This document shows positions 24,701 through 31,575 of a stretch of DNA of 64,000 nucleotides, piece by piece. Each line of letters begins with the position of its first letter. The stretch's first letter is position 1. A model generated the notes under the pieces. It searched no databases, was not told where the DNA came from, and was given only the letters and a program-made list of their open reading frames with translations. The stretch lies in assembly GCA_035578175.1 (NCBI GenBank), contig JAQMRL010000001.1, positions 435,450,045-435,514,044 on the forward strand, read 5' to 3'. The DNA comes from Catonia carolina. Taxonomy: Eukaryota; Arthropoda; Insecta; Hemiptera; Achilidae. The translations under genes were made by a program, and so were the position numbers.

Positions 24701-27700
24701 AGACATTTCTGAAAGTTCCTTTTGCAGTTCTTTCATTCTCAGCATTCTTTCACCTTAGCCTTTTCTCCTTCCTTTTGCCCATCCGTTGTTCTGTTTTTGA
24801 TCTTTGTAGAAGCCCTTGGTTTAGTAATCAGTAGTCTGTATTTCGTTCGGTCCACTATGCTTTCTCCGTTTATTCCAATTTTCTTAATATCCTTTCTTTT
24901 TTTTACACCATTTATCTGAAACTAGTTGCATTTTTTAGTGTTTTAGAAATTTGTTTTGTCAGCTATTCCTCATCTATTCTGTTCAGATGTCTGTAGAATT
25001 TTAATCCAATTTTCTCATCGTTTCAATTAATCGTTTGTTTTTCTTGTACAGTTTTTCTTTCCTTGTAACTTATACTGTTTGTCTATTATCTTCAAACCCA
25101 TTATTTTGCATAGGATCTTTCTCTTGAATTTCTCTCCTTCTCTTAAACCAGCCTTCCTCATCGTTCTAAGTCGGTGATTAATTAAAAAACTTTATAAAAT
25201 TTGAATTATTCAAAATCTGGTACAGGGAAGTTTTTTATGTTATTGTATTTATGAGCTTTGATCATTTTATGGGTTACATATTTCCTCTAATTTTATGTTT
25301 CGTTTATAAATTTAAAAATTGAACACAAACAAGCGTGCTTATATTATCTGTTGTCTTACAAATCTTGGCGTATAAACTATGCACCTAAACAGTATTTTGT
25401 GTGGAGGATGTTAGTTTCTAGAATCAAGAATTTTTTTCTCTATAATGTTGGCCAGCCCGTTGGTGTAGTCATCAGTATAAGTGGCTTTCATGCTGTAGTC
25501 CTGGATTCGATCCCCAATTAGATCTGGTATTTTTTCATCACTCATTTTCATCGATCACTTTTCACTGTTAAAATTAGCCTTAATTTGCAAAAGATCAGAT
25601 GTAAAATCAAAAAAATCTTTTATAATGTTCGTGTTATCAGCCAAAAAATCTTGTTTGAACTTTGACAGATTATACCAATTAAATTATGAAGTAAAGTGGT
25701 TTACCATTGCCTTCCTTTTTAAAGTGAATAATATATCAATATGCCATGCTTCTCCTGGTGATCATTTATTTTCTCACACTACATTTTTAACACTATCGTT
25801 TCATTCTTATGGGTGTCAAGTTTTGTATTCATTTTTACCAGAGGAGATAACACATGGTCATTAATACTTACGCCTACTATTGCTTACTATTTTCCTTGAA
25901 TCTGACTGTCTACCTGAATTGACAATGCAGTCTGTCAATTCAGGTAGACAGTACAACAGGATGTCACGCACACAAACTAGCAACGTAGATAGTAACACCC
26001 ACCCCCCGCATTACCCATCTATTTTTTCAAAATTCTAAAAATTCTACCACAACATTGGCCAATCAATATTTCATATTATTAACATATCTGTACTAAGTTT
26101 TTTACGCTGAATAAAACGATAGTTTGCCCGTGCCGAACGATCGAATGGTTACCAAGATAGCAAGGGTTCAGAATATTATTAATAAATCAAAATTTAAATA
26201 ACTTACGAGTTTTGAATTTCATACACGCTGTAAGAATATAATTGTCTATGTCGTGTTAAAATTTCAAACTTTGTGGTCAAATACTTATCGAGTTACATGC
26301 CTCTTAACGCATGAAATTTGTTGCGGTATCAAAAAAAACAGGGCCTTTTTGTCTTCCAACCTCGATATGGCAATTTTTAAACAAAATTAAAAATATAGGT
26401 TTATTATAGGTAAATGCAGAATAAAATGAGCTAAATTTTGATGTAAAGTATGTCAAAATCCGACTCATAGTTTTGGAGGTGCAAGGGTTCAAACTCGGGT
26501 GTCTATGATTATGCAACCGATAGTAGATGCTTCAAATTTTTTATGTATCAACCAGTGATATAAACATCTGCAACACAATAAATTTTTTTATGTATCAACC
26601 AGTGATATAAACATCTGCAACACAATAGAGTTTTCTTTTCTTTTTGTGCATTTATAATTTAGTAGCCGTACAATCTGTGTGTGGTATGTGGCTCTGTGTT
26701 TTTGTGATTGTATGTTTAATTACTGTGCTTTGTAGTAATTGTTTTTCAGACTGCATTTCTTGTTAAATAACTGCTGCTTTGCAATTAATTATTATATTTA
26801 TTTTGGAGGTGGTTATATTAATTGCATGTCCTTAATAGTTGTACTTGTTTTATTTAATTTTTAGATACGTTACTTTATTCTACCTTTGGAGTGTATGTGT
26901 AAGTGCTATTTGTGAACATTACAATTTATGTTTACAGTTCATTTTTTTAAAGACAAAGAAAGCCATTTTCAAAGAAAAACCTCTTTGTCCTAACTACTGG
27001 AGTTGGGTTAGGGTGAGGGGAAATTTTCTTTACATTGTGTGATTTCAGGAATTCATGAATAGTTACCAATTATTTGTTTCTGTATATAATTATAAAACAA
27101 GTTTTAGTAAATCGTATTCGAAAAATATCTGGAAAAAATAATAAATACAGATTTTTTTTTTAACATCTGCTCACAAATATGTATATAATCAAATTTAAGC
27201 AGTTTTACATCAAAACGTTAAAAAATATGTTGATTCTCAATGTATTCTTGTGATTTCTGTCAAAGAAACCATTTTTTTTGACAAAATTTAAAAAGTTAGA
27301 TTATTCTTTTTAAAAAAGCATCAAAAATTTTTTAAGTGAAATTGATACAAATTTTCACACAACTATATTTAGTGAATTTTATAGGATTTGTCAGATGGTA
27401 TCAAGATGGGCAGTATATTTAAAGGTCGCAATCTTACCTTAAAATCAAAAATAAGATTACTGGGATTGTTATGTTTTTTCAATCCTCTTGTAAGGCTTTT
27501 ATGGTGCTACATGGCTATACTAAGAATCTCCTGGTAAATCAAATTAGTAAAAACAAAGTGCTGTGTATGTTCGGTGAGGAATGGAATCTTCTTAAAGAAG
27601 TAAAGCAGTGTAAGCTGGATTTTTTTTTAAATGCATACTGGAGACTCCAGGAGGAGTATAGGACAAGTCAGTTATAACACCTAAAATAAGAATCACACAA

Positions 27701-30534
27701 TGTATCACTACTATCAAGAAAGAAATTCTTGTACGCTATAAAAAGTTTTACTGACCAAGTAATTTTTCAGATTTTTTTTAAAGGAATACAAATTATCACA
27801 ACATTTTAAATATTAGGGTAATTAATTCATCAATTTTCTCCCTGCATAAGTAGGTTTTTGTTCAAACAAAAACCTACTTACTTACCTAATGTGCAGAGAT
27901 GTGGCTGGCTGCAACTTATTCTGCAAGCAAAATGTATGACTGAAGGAGAAGAATTTCCTGGTTCCAAAGTTTAAGAAAATGGTTTTCCTGGAACACTACA
28001 AAATTTTTCAGAGCAGTAACCAATAAAATCTAAATAGCTTTATTGATAGCCAGTGTTCGGAGCAGATAGACAATGGAAATTAATAAGCATGAAATTTTTA
28101 TTAATAAACATTTTCACGTATCATGTGTGTCATGTTATAAAATATATTTTGTTTTATTAAAAAAAACATTCATTACAATATTAACTTACAGGTAAACGTG
28201 GTGTATTCTGTGAAGTTAGTATGGGTTCACAGGAACACAGAACACCTTTAGCGACAGCTAATCCAATAGAACCGAAATGGAATGCATCTATGCAGTTTCT
28301 TGTTAAAGATCTTGGAGAAGATGTGTTATGCATAAATGTTCTGGATAAAGGACATTATTCACCTGATGGTAAATATATTTATTAAATTTTGAATATCTTA
28401 AAAAAACCTTCTAGTACAGTAATCCCTTGGTATCCGTGGGTTTAGCATTCGCAGGTTTCAGTTATTCGCAGACTTCGTCCGTTGGCCTAAAACCTTAAAA
28501 TACATAAGTAATCTCACCTTGTATACATCGTACTTGGTGGGAGGTGGGGAAGTCGTACAATTCCGAAAACATTTGTCACTGTACGTGTTTGAAATTTTAG
28601 AAATCGTTCACAATGGTGAGGGTGTGCTCAATTAGACCACATGGACATAGAAGAAATGATCCAAAGCCATAACCAGGAACTATCAGTGGAGGAGTTAGAG
28701 GAACTGATGACACCCCACAATGAGATAGCCGATCCTGTAATGAAGCCAAGAATTTCTTCACAAACCATCAATGAGATCCTCAGCATGGCAACATAGTTTG
28801 CTGATCACGTGTTGGAGATGGATTCCATCATGGAAAGGACCCTTCAATTCAAAAGAGAACTCCAGGAGCTGATGATATCATATGAAGAAGTCCACAAGGA
28901 GTTTAAAAAGAAAAAGAAGCAAACAGCCATTAATTTTAAAGCAAATTAAATTTTTAATGCGTACAGAACTGTATTTATTAAATATTCATAGATTATAATA
29001 ATGGTAAAATGTTCCTAAAACTATTAAACAATAAAACGACTAGAGGAATTTTCCTTCAGAAACTAACCCCCATCTTTTCGTTCATATAAGGTATTATTAT
29101 CCGCGGTTTTACGAACCGCAGTAACCCTCCAGAACGTAACCTACGCGGATACCGAGGGATTACTGTATTCTATTACTAGCTGCCTGTCCTGGTTACACCC
29201 GGATATAATTTTGTTTTATTTCAGTAATTTTTAAATTACGGTTATAAATTCTTGTAAATAAAAATAAAATGTTCTGGTTTAGAAAAATTTGATATAATTG
29301 GACACGTGCCCCGATTTTCAGCCATTTACCTTGTCTGGAACTTAATAAACAAGAAAGGTTGATCACAGTTTTCAACCCCTTGTGGACTCATTTTTGTAAT
29401 CGTTAAGGGGTAATTTTTATAGTAAATTATAGGTAACATTTCCACTGTGTTTCAGTTATCTAGCTTGTCTTTTTATTTGTCCTCAGTCTCTTGACTGGTT
29501 AGATGCAGATAAATAATTCTTTCCATCATTTTCAGGTTCTACCTGTAGGTCTTTTGGTTTCCAGTATTTATAATTTTTCTCAATTTGCCAAATGCTTTAA
29601 ATCTATTCTGTCCTCATGCTCTCTCCAAAACCTATGTCGTGATTTTACCCATTTTATCTTGTTTGCCAAGTTCCTGTCTATATTGTCACTGCTTAGCCAA
29701 GTTCTAAGTGTAACTTCCTTAATAATCATCAACATCTTTATTTCAGTTGTCCATACCATTCTTTTGGTATTAGTGGTGTCTGCATATATCAAAATAGGTC
29801 TGGCACAGGTCTTATAAACGCTGGCTTTGCTTTGTTCTGATATAATTTGTTTTTTTCCAAATTACCTCTCTAATAAGCCCAGGTAATAAATTACCTGTGT
29901 GTTTAAGTCATCAGCCAAAAGGTTGGTTTGAACCTCAAGATGCTTAACTAAGTAAAATGAAGAGTGAGGTAGTTTACCAATGCCTTCCTCACTGAATGAA
30001 AACGTATGCTTTTCACCATGCCAGGCCCTTGGAAAAGCGTCTACTTTCCACCCTGCATATGACACTTTCACTTTACTTACCACAAGATCTGGCTGTATAT
30101 TGAAATTCATTACTCTCAGATGAGATAACTATTGACTAGTGTCATAGTGTCATTTACAACAACTGTCTACCTCTTTTGTTCTTAAATGATTCAGTCGTAT
30201 AATTGGCGGACCATGTGATAAGAAACAGAACATTTTTTTGTTGCCCTGGAACTAACAGATTGAGTGCAAATAATTTTACACCCCACCGGCCTGTTATGGG
30301 TTTTTAATACCACTAATGACAGCCTAATATTAAACATAAACTAATTGTTTAAACTTTAGTTATACTCAGCCATAATATGTTTCAGAATTTTTGGGGCGCA
30401 CTGAAGTTCGTGTGGCTGATATATTGGAAGCAACACAAAAATCACCAGGACCAATCACGAAATGGTTACGCTTACATGAAGTCGAATCTGGTGAAGTATC
30501 ACTCAAGTTAGACTTGGTGATGTTCGGTAAATAG
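2540..30534 (+). CDS. ITSN: Intersectin, 3' part (DH-PH-C2), spliced, 5' exons outside window
   Basis: Eleven coding exons join in phase: 2540-2658, 4417-4523, 8970-9042, 10984-11190, 13906-13989, 16279-16434, 16556-16690, 18781-18982, then 21532-21612 or 24142-24210, 28192-28368 and 30386-30534. Every junction is GT-AG. The product reads as a DH domain (motifs [19 protein letters not shown] and [17 protein letters not shown]), a PH domain ([19 protein letters not shown] near its end) and a C2 domain ([24 protein letters not shown]). This order and wording is that of long-form intersectin, a scaffold and Cdc42 exchange factor acting in endocytosis and actin assembly. The first exon begins in mid-codon just before DH, so the EH, coiled-coil and SH3 parts lie upstream. 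The assignment is by family recognition, not by search. Confidence 0.93.
2690..3290 (-). mobile_element. LINE remnant, minus strand
   Basis: Minus-strand translation near 3270-3180 gives [20 protein letters not shown], matching the LINE fragment at 40440-40530 (KIVVENKILEQVSNFKYLGC). The rest is interrupted by stops. Confidence 0.55.
3460..3870 (+). repeat. SINE B copy, split by a SINE A insertion
   Basis: Shares CAGCTGTTTAACAG and the following 200 bases with copies at 54040-54660, 55560-55860 (minus) and a fragment at 49412. GGTTCAAATCC near 3712 resembles a Pol III B box. The SINE A insertion at 3488-3641 interrupts its head. Confidence 0.55.
3488..3641 (-). repeat. SINE A copy (tRNA-like head, poly-A tail)
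   Basis: Minus orientation with a B box read as GGTTCAAATCC and a poly-A tail (T run on the plus strand). Flanked by the target duplication AAGTAGTAA (3479-3487 and 3642-3650). Other copies are at 33326-33478, 47653-47852 and partly 21293-21405 and 56350-56392. Confidence 0.75.
3871..5507. other. Intron sequence around one exon, nothing else recognised
   Basis: Apart from the intersectin exon at 4417-4523, no gene or repeat family is recognised. Confidence 0.4.
4417..4523 (+). CDS. ITSN: Intersectin exon: DH domain
   Basis: Acceptor TTTAG before GTATTTGAG; donor GTAAGT at 4524. Encodes VFEKPLID...[12 protein letters not shown]...FMFLR, the second DH segment. 107 bases; two bases carry over into the next exon. 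Confidence 0.9.
5508..5966. repeat. Foldback element, copy A
   Basis: Long inverted repeat of about 459 bases; the arms read as reverse complements from TATTTCATATAATGAATTAA inward. The inner part is a second palindrome around 5740. Each arm holds a hammerhead-like core (CTGATGA, GGTGGATCCACC, GAAA, ACACGTGT): plus strand at 5857-5887, minus strand at 5617-5587. Related copies are B, C and D. Confidence 0.85.
6445..6830. mobile_element. hAT-type short inverted-repeat element (MITE)
   Basis: Inverted ends CAGTGGCGGATCC / GGATCCGCCACTG, flanked by the 8-bp direct repeat GCTTCTAT (6437-6444 and 6831-6838). The 8-bp duplication is the hAT signature. G-runs of 7 near both ends; no transposase. 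Confidence 0.85.
7546..7931 (+). repeat. SINE C copy, 5' truncated
   Basis: Flanked by the 11-bp duplication AATGGAGGCTC (7535-7545 and 7932-7942) and ending in a CAA-repeat tail. Other copies are at 18090-18277, 29895-30303, 38570-38967, 52929-53323, 53349-53710 and 59686-60119. Confidence 0.85.
8100..8660 (+). repeat. Repeat D copy with GT microsatellite
   Basis: Shares its head (TTTACTTTCTCTTGC) and body (ATATCTCAAGAAC, TTTTCATCAAAAT) with copies at 11530-12510, 12955-13893, 49555-50140 and 56385-57390. Has an internal run of GT/GC dinucleotides at 8244-8305. Confidence 0.75.
8712..8906 (-). repeat. tRNA-derived SINE, minus strand
   Basis: Minus strand begins TTCCGTGGTGCAGTGGTTAG, an A-box-like start, followed by GGTTCAACACC as a B box, then an unrelated body. 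Ends about 60 bases before an intersectin exon. Confidence 0.6.
8970..9042 (+). CDS. ITSN: Intersectin exon: DH domain
   Basis: Acceptor TTTTACAG and donor GTAAGT at 9043. One base completes the split Arg codon, then [12 protein letters not shown] and [10 protein letters not shown] tRNA-like SINE ends about 60 bases upstream. Confidence 0.9.
9043..10439. other. Intron sequence, nothing clear
   Basis: AT-rich. The stretch 9120-9560 has a few short codon-like runs but no frame long enough to name. Confidence 0.35.
10441..10516 (-). repeat. tRNA-like SINE head or tRNA pseudogene
   Basis: Minus strand carries an A box TGGCGTAGTGGTCAGC and a B box GGTTCGATTCC at tRNA spacing. Acceptor-stem halves do not pair, so it is not a functional tRNA. 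Confidence 0.6.
10984..11190 (+). CDS. ITSN: Intersectin exon: DH core with the nucleotide-exchange helix
   Basis: 69 codons in phase 0 at both ends. Holds the most conserved DH segment: [20 protein letters not shown] followed by [19 protein letters not shown] and LIKK. The in-frame ATG at 10993 is an internal methionine, not a start. Donor GTAAAA at 11191 is slightly weak. Confidence 0.92.
11530..12510 (+). repeat. Repeat D copy, split by a retroposon
   Basis: Left part 11530-11898 and right part from 12241 match the uninterrupted copy at 12955-13893. The gap is a 342-base insertion (11899-12240). Confidence 0.75.
11899..12240. mobile_element. Retroposon insertion inside repeat D
   Basis: Exactly flanked by the 14-bp duplication ACAAGATAAGGTAG (11885-11898 and 12241-12254), so it is an insertion by target-primed reverse transcription. 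It contains two related runs, GCGTCTGTACTCCATGTTAG, at about 12087 and 12121. GC-richer than its surroundings. Either a SINE or a LINE 3' end. Confidence 0.75.
12955..13893 (+). repeat. Repeat D copy, near full length
   Basis: Starts at a small palindrome (CCTATATGAATATATAGG), contains a short GT run, and ends GAGTGTTTCACACCAGATTT. That same end occurs at 50120-50138 and 57380-57393. Its T-rich 3' edge leads directly into the acceptor of the intersectin exon at 13906. Confidence 0.8.
13906..13989 (+). CDS. ITSN: Intersectin exon: end of DH domain
   Basis: 28 codons, [20 protein letters not shown] then KAEEFLVQ, phase 0 at both ends. The acceptor follows a T-rich run that is the 3' edge of a dispersed repeat (repeat D, 12955-13893). 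Donor GTTACG at 13990 is non-consensus after GT. Confidence 0.88.
14631..15446 (+). mobile_element. PIF/Harbinger-like element remnant
   Basis: Ends resembling each other in inverted order: ATCTAGCAAAAGTGCTTTAA near 14741 and its complement near 15435. The plus-strand frame from about 14897 gives [16 protein letters not shown] and [10 protein letters not shown], like the N-terminal RxWVHPIN...FH.LY.EL block of Harbinger transposases. A second, diverged copy of the left end lies just upstream (14631-14720). Nothing else of the transposase is intact. Confidence 0.6.
15447..16278. other. Intron sequence, nothing recognised
   Basis: No exon or known repeat identified; small open frames on both strands overlap each other and have no recognisable motif. 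Confidence 0.35.
16279..16434 (+). CDS. ITSN: Intersectin exon: DH to PH junction
   Basis: 52 codons, phase 0. Begins [20 protein letters not shown] and ends VLHHGVLTK, the first PH strand. Acceptor TTTGACAG, donor GTATGT. Confidence 0.92.
16556..16690 (+). CDS. ITSN: Intersectin exon: PH domain
   Basis: 45 codons, phase 0. [20 protein letters not shown] is a clear PH beta-strand block. Separated from the previous exon by an intron of only 121 bases, the shortest in the gene. Donor GTAATT. Confidence 0.92.
16784..17560 (+). mobile_element. LINE remnant interrupted by a short inverted-repeat element
   Basis: Plus-strand [16 protein letters not shown] before the insertion and RKRRLVFYRHVA and [14 protein letters not shown] after it are typical of the C-terminal part of LINE polyproteins (compare YGSETW at 40670). 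The interruption is 16926-17166. Confidence 0.6.
16926..17166. mobile_element. Short inverted-repeat element (MITE) in LINE remnant
   Basis: Ends CATGGGCGTACCCAG and CTGGGTATGCCCATG are near-perfect inverted repeats, flanked by similar ACAAT/TACAAT sequence. No coding capacity. Confidence 0.65.
18090..18277 (+). repeat. SINE C copy, 3' truncated
   Basis: Matches 59686-59875 from CCCATAACGGACAGGTGGAA to GTAATGAATTTCATT, then stops abruptly at a mariner fragment. Confidence 0.75.
18278..18588 (+). mobile_element. Mariner 4 family fragment (3' end)
   Basis: Encodes [20 protein letters not shown] and [16 protein letters not shown] on the plus strand, then an inverted-repeat end GGTTATTTTCTGGATAAC. 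Same family as 46743-47272 and 50149-50905. Confidence 0.75.
18695..18723. repeat. (ATT)n microsatellite
   Basis: About nine ATT/TTA units in the intron, about 60 bases upstream of the intersectin exon at 18781. Confidence 0.85.
18781..18982 (+). CDS. ITSN: Intersectin exon: PH domain C-terminal helix
   Basis: 67 codons plus one base. Encodes [15 protein letters not shown]... and the PH helix [18 protein letters not shown]. Acceptor TTGTGCAG; donor GTAAGT at 18983. A (TTA)n run lies about 60 bases upstream in the intron. Confidence 0.92.
18983..20439. other. Intron sequence with an unidentified GC-richer block (19138-19875)
   Basis: The block 19138-19875 has a higher GC content and open frames on both strands (plus 19481-19873, minus 19584-19138), none recognisable. 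It may be an unrecognised transposon. The rest is AT-rich. Confidence 0.35.
20440..21250 (-). mobile_element. Decayed mariner-like element (tentative)
   Basis: Left edge AAGGTGTAATTGAAAAGTTT resembles a mariner end. Minus strand near 21165 reads ICIEFCFKTGK followed by NELLKTAF, like the N-terminal helix-turn-helix of some mariner transposases. Many stops; the right end was not found. Confidence 0.35.
21293..21405 (-). repeat. SINE A fragment
   Basis: Shares GATGAAATGATTTTTTGTAA and CGTATGAAAATATGCCGT with the other SINE A copies; lacks the tRNA-like head. Confidence 0.6.
21532..21612 (+). CDS. ITSN: Intersectin alternative exon 9A: first C2 strand, canonical form
   Basis: Acceptor AAAATAG, donor GTAAGA. 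81 bases: two bases, 26 codons, one base, so it fits between 18982 and 28192 in phase. The peptide [20 protein letters not shown] matches the usual start of intersectin C2 (G-R-x-x-V-x-V-x-E-G-x-x-L-K-P). The acceptor polypyrimidine tract is poor. Exon 9B downstream encodes a similar segment with identical phases. Confidence 0.85.
21978..22140 (+). repeat. tRNA-derived SINE with A-rich tail
   Basis: A box GTGGTGTAGTGGTCAGCG, B box GGTTCGATTCC, body, then an A-rich tail ending near 22140. A degraded relative is at 25445-25560. Confidence 0.75.
22143..22889. other. Intron sequence, nothing recognised
   Basis: AT-rich; the plus-strand frame 22424-22738 has no recognisable motif. Confidence 0.35.
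22890..23178. repeat. Foldback element, copy B
   Basis: Short version of the same inverted repeat as copy A. Hammerhead-like cores at 22973-22943 (minus, stem II altered) and from 23091 (plus, GAAA changed to AAAA). Confidence 0.75.
23179..24141. other. Intron between the two alternative C2 exons, nothing recognised
   Basis: No known repeat. Could hold splicing-control sequence for the choice between exons 9A and 9B, but none can be named from sequence alone. Confidence 0.3.
24142..24210 (+). CDS. ITSN: Intersectin alternative exon 9B: first C2 strand, divergent form
   Basis: Acceptor TTCATTTTAG, donor GTAGGG. 69 bases with the same split phases as exon 9A. The peptide [20 protein letters not shown] aligns with 9A around G-x-x-x-x-x-x-x-E-x-x-x-L and is three residues shorter at its end. 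Either exon, or both together, keeps frame with the downstream C2 exon. This reads as a duplicated, probably mutually exclusive exon; transcript evidence is not available here. Confidence 0.75.
24660..25160 (-). mobile_element. Possible LINE remnant, minus strand
   Basis: Minus-strand translation near 24905-24790 gives [16 protein letters not shown] and [15 protein letters not shown], like internal LINE polyprotein segments. Weak. Confidence 0.3.
25445..25560 (+). repeat. Degraded tRNA-derived SINE
   Basis: CCCGTTGGTGTAGTCATCAG and GGATTCGATCC mark A- and B-box-like segments similar to 21978-22060. Confidence 0.55.
25561..26533. other. Intron sequence with a small hairpin, otherwise nothing recognised
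   Basis: Contains a perfect 20-bp hairpin at 25904-25951. Small frames at 25625-25864 and 26304-26516 are not recognised. Confidence 0.35.
26534..26627. repeat. 47-bp direct tandem duplication
   Basis: Two adjacent copies of a 47-base unit, differing by little more than the length of a T run. Confidence 0.9.
27640..27870 (-). mobile_element. LINE remnant, second copy of the 411-650 sequence
   Basis: Parallels 411-650 closely (GGAGACTCCAGGAG, CACACAATGTATCACTACTA, CCCTGCATAAGTAGGTTTTT). Its right edge turns into a perfect short palindrome at GTAGGTTTTTGTTCAAAC. Confidence 0.6.
28192..28368 (+). CDS. ITSN: Intersectin exon: C2 domain core
   Basis: Acceptor TTAACTTACAG, donor GTAAAT. Encodes [20 protein letters not shown] then [20 protein letters not shown] and [19 protein letters not shown] and the strand pattern are typical of C2. 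The acidic residues that bind calcium in classical C2 domains are mostly absent in the first loop (GKRGVFCE). Confidence 0.92.
28417..29165 (+). mobile_element. Pogo/Tigger-like element, copy 1
   Basis: Inverted ends CAGTAATCCCTTGGTATCCG / CGGATACCGAGGGATTACTG flanked by TA. Inner ends GCGGTTTTACGAACCGC. The plus frame from 28642 ([20 protein letters not shown], later [18 protein letters not shown]) is the C-terminal part of a Tigger-like transposase; the DDE part is absent. Copy 2 at 51943-52772 is related. Confidence 0.75.
29490..29845 (-). mobile_element. LINE remnant, minus strand
   Basis: Minus frame 29792-29580 reads [20 protein letters not shown] then [10 protein letters not shown] and [10 protein letters not shown], typical of the last part of LINE polyproteins. 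Confidence 0.6.
29895..30303 (-). repeat. SINE C copy, minus strand
   Basis: Matches the consensus from the 3' end (GTTTAAGTCATCAGCCAAAA) to the 5' end (GCCTGTTATGGG). Lies in the intron just before the last intersectin exon. Confidence 0.8.
30386..30534 (+). CDS. ITSN: Intersectin terminal exon, form 1 (ends MFGK)
   Basis: Acceptor ATGTTTCAG. Encodes [18 protein letters not shown], then [20 protein letters not shown] and FGK before TAG at 30532. A GT inside the last codons (30527, GTAAAT) can instead serve as a donor to an exon at 36662. Confidence 0.9.
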
Positions 30535-30875
30535 CAGTTCTTTCATCATGCCCGTCGTCGAAACAGGGTTTGTATTTTAATGCACATCATTATATATTTT
30601 TTTAATTTCTTATATGTATGCTGTTCTTATGTATATATTATGTATAATTATAAGGTCAGTTGCAAAATTTCAATTTTCTATTACCTAAGACGAAATGAAG
30701 TAGGCCTACAATAATACTGCACTTTCTTCTCGTATTTTTATAAATTACTTGCTTACATATTTTTGGAATCATACAGACTATTTTAAAATGGAATGAGATT
30801 ACTGTTCTAATATAATACATGGTAGACATTTTAAAACCCAATGAAATATGTTATTACACATTTTAAAAAACAATT

Positions 30876-30881
30876 AATAAA
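30876..30881 (+). terminator. Candidate polyadenylation signal for intersectin form 1
   Basis: AATAAA about 340 bases after the TAG at 30532-30534, with no recognisable repeat between them. Confidence 0.5.
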
Positions 30882-31375
30882 ATATCTTTGTCAACTGATG
30901 TGTATTATGGGTAAAAATGATTTGTAGTGTCGTCTGAAGTGTCAAATCCTTTTTCCTCCATCAGAATTTTTTCAAAGTAGATCAGCTTTTGTTTTATTCC
31001 CTGCTTTGTTACTTCAAGCTGAAAACATTTTTTCAATTTCAAAGAATTCATTGTTTTTTTAGCTTGCTATTTTCCTGGTTCAAAGTGTGTTAGTTAAATT
31101 GATTTCAAGCTTGCCGATTTTCCATTAGCCTTGTTTATTTTTCAGTCAAGATTTTTTTTAGAAGCGGTGATGTAAGTTTTTAGTTGACATTAGTTGAGAT
31201 GATGTATCAAAGTATTTCCATATAAATAATTGTTTTCATGTCATCTATGAATTCAGATTCTTCCGTAAATAAATTTGTATTCAATGATCTAGATAGGAAT
31301 AGGTTAACTTAGATAGGAAAATATTATGGAGTATATTACATAGAAACAGATTCCCCTTTCATCTTATACGAGCAA
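30882..31375. other. Downstream flank of intersectin form 1, nothing recognised
   Basis: AT-rich, no repeat family or exon seen. It would be intronic if the exon at 36662 is used. Confidence 0.35.
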
Positions 31376-31575
31376 TTAAGAGCTTATATGGAGGCACGAC
31401 GATAGTTATTGGTACAGACAGGCCAATTGCAAATGAAGTCAGAACCGACAAGAGTGTGAAACAAGGGTTGTTGTTGGATCTCCCCCATATTTTTTTATAA
31501 TTATTTAGATGATGCCATTTACAGGTGGCAGATAGAAAGTTTTTATCTGGATTGCGGCTGAGTCATGGTGTTATA

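Noticed and set aside
24722..24919. 65-codon hydrophobic frame resembling a membrane protein
   Set aside because: T-rich strand; the opposite strand reads as a degraded LINE segment.
25904..25951. microRNA precursor
   Set aside because: Stem is only 20 bp with an 8-base loop and the flanks do not extend the pairing.
26534..26627. CRISPR-like or satellite array
   Set aside because: Only two adjacent copies, no spacers, eukaryotic intron context.
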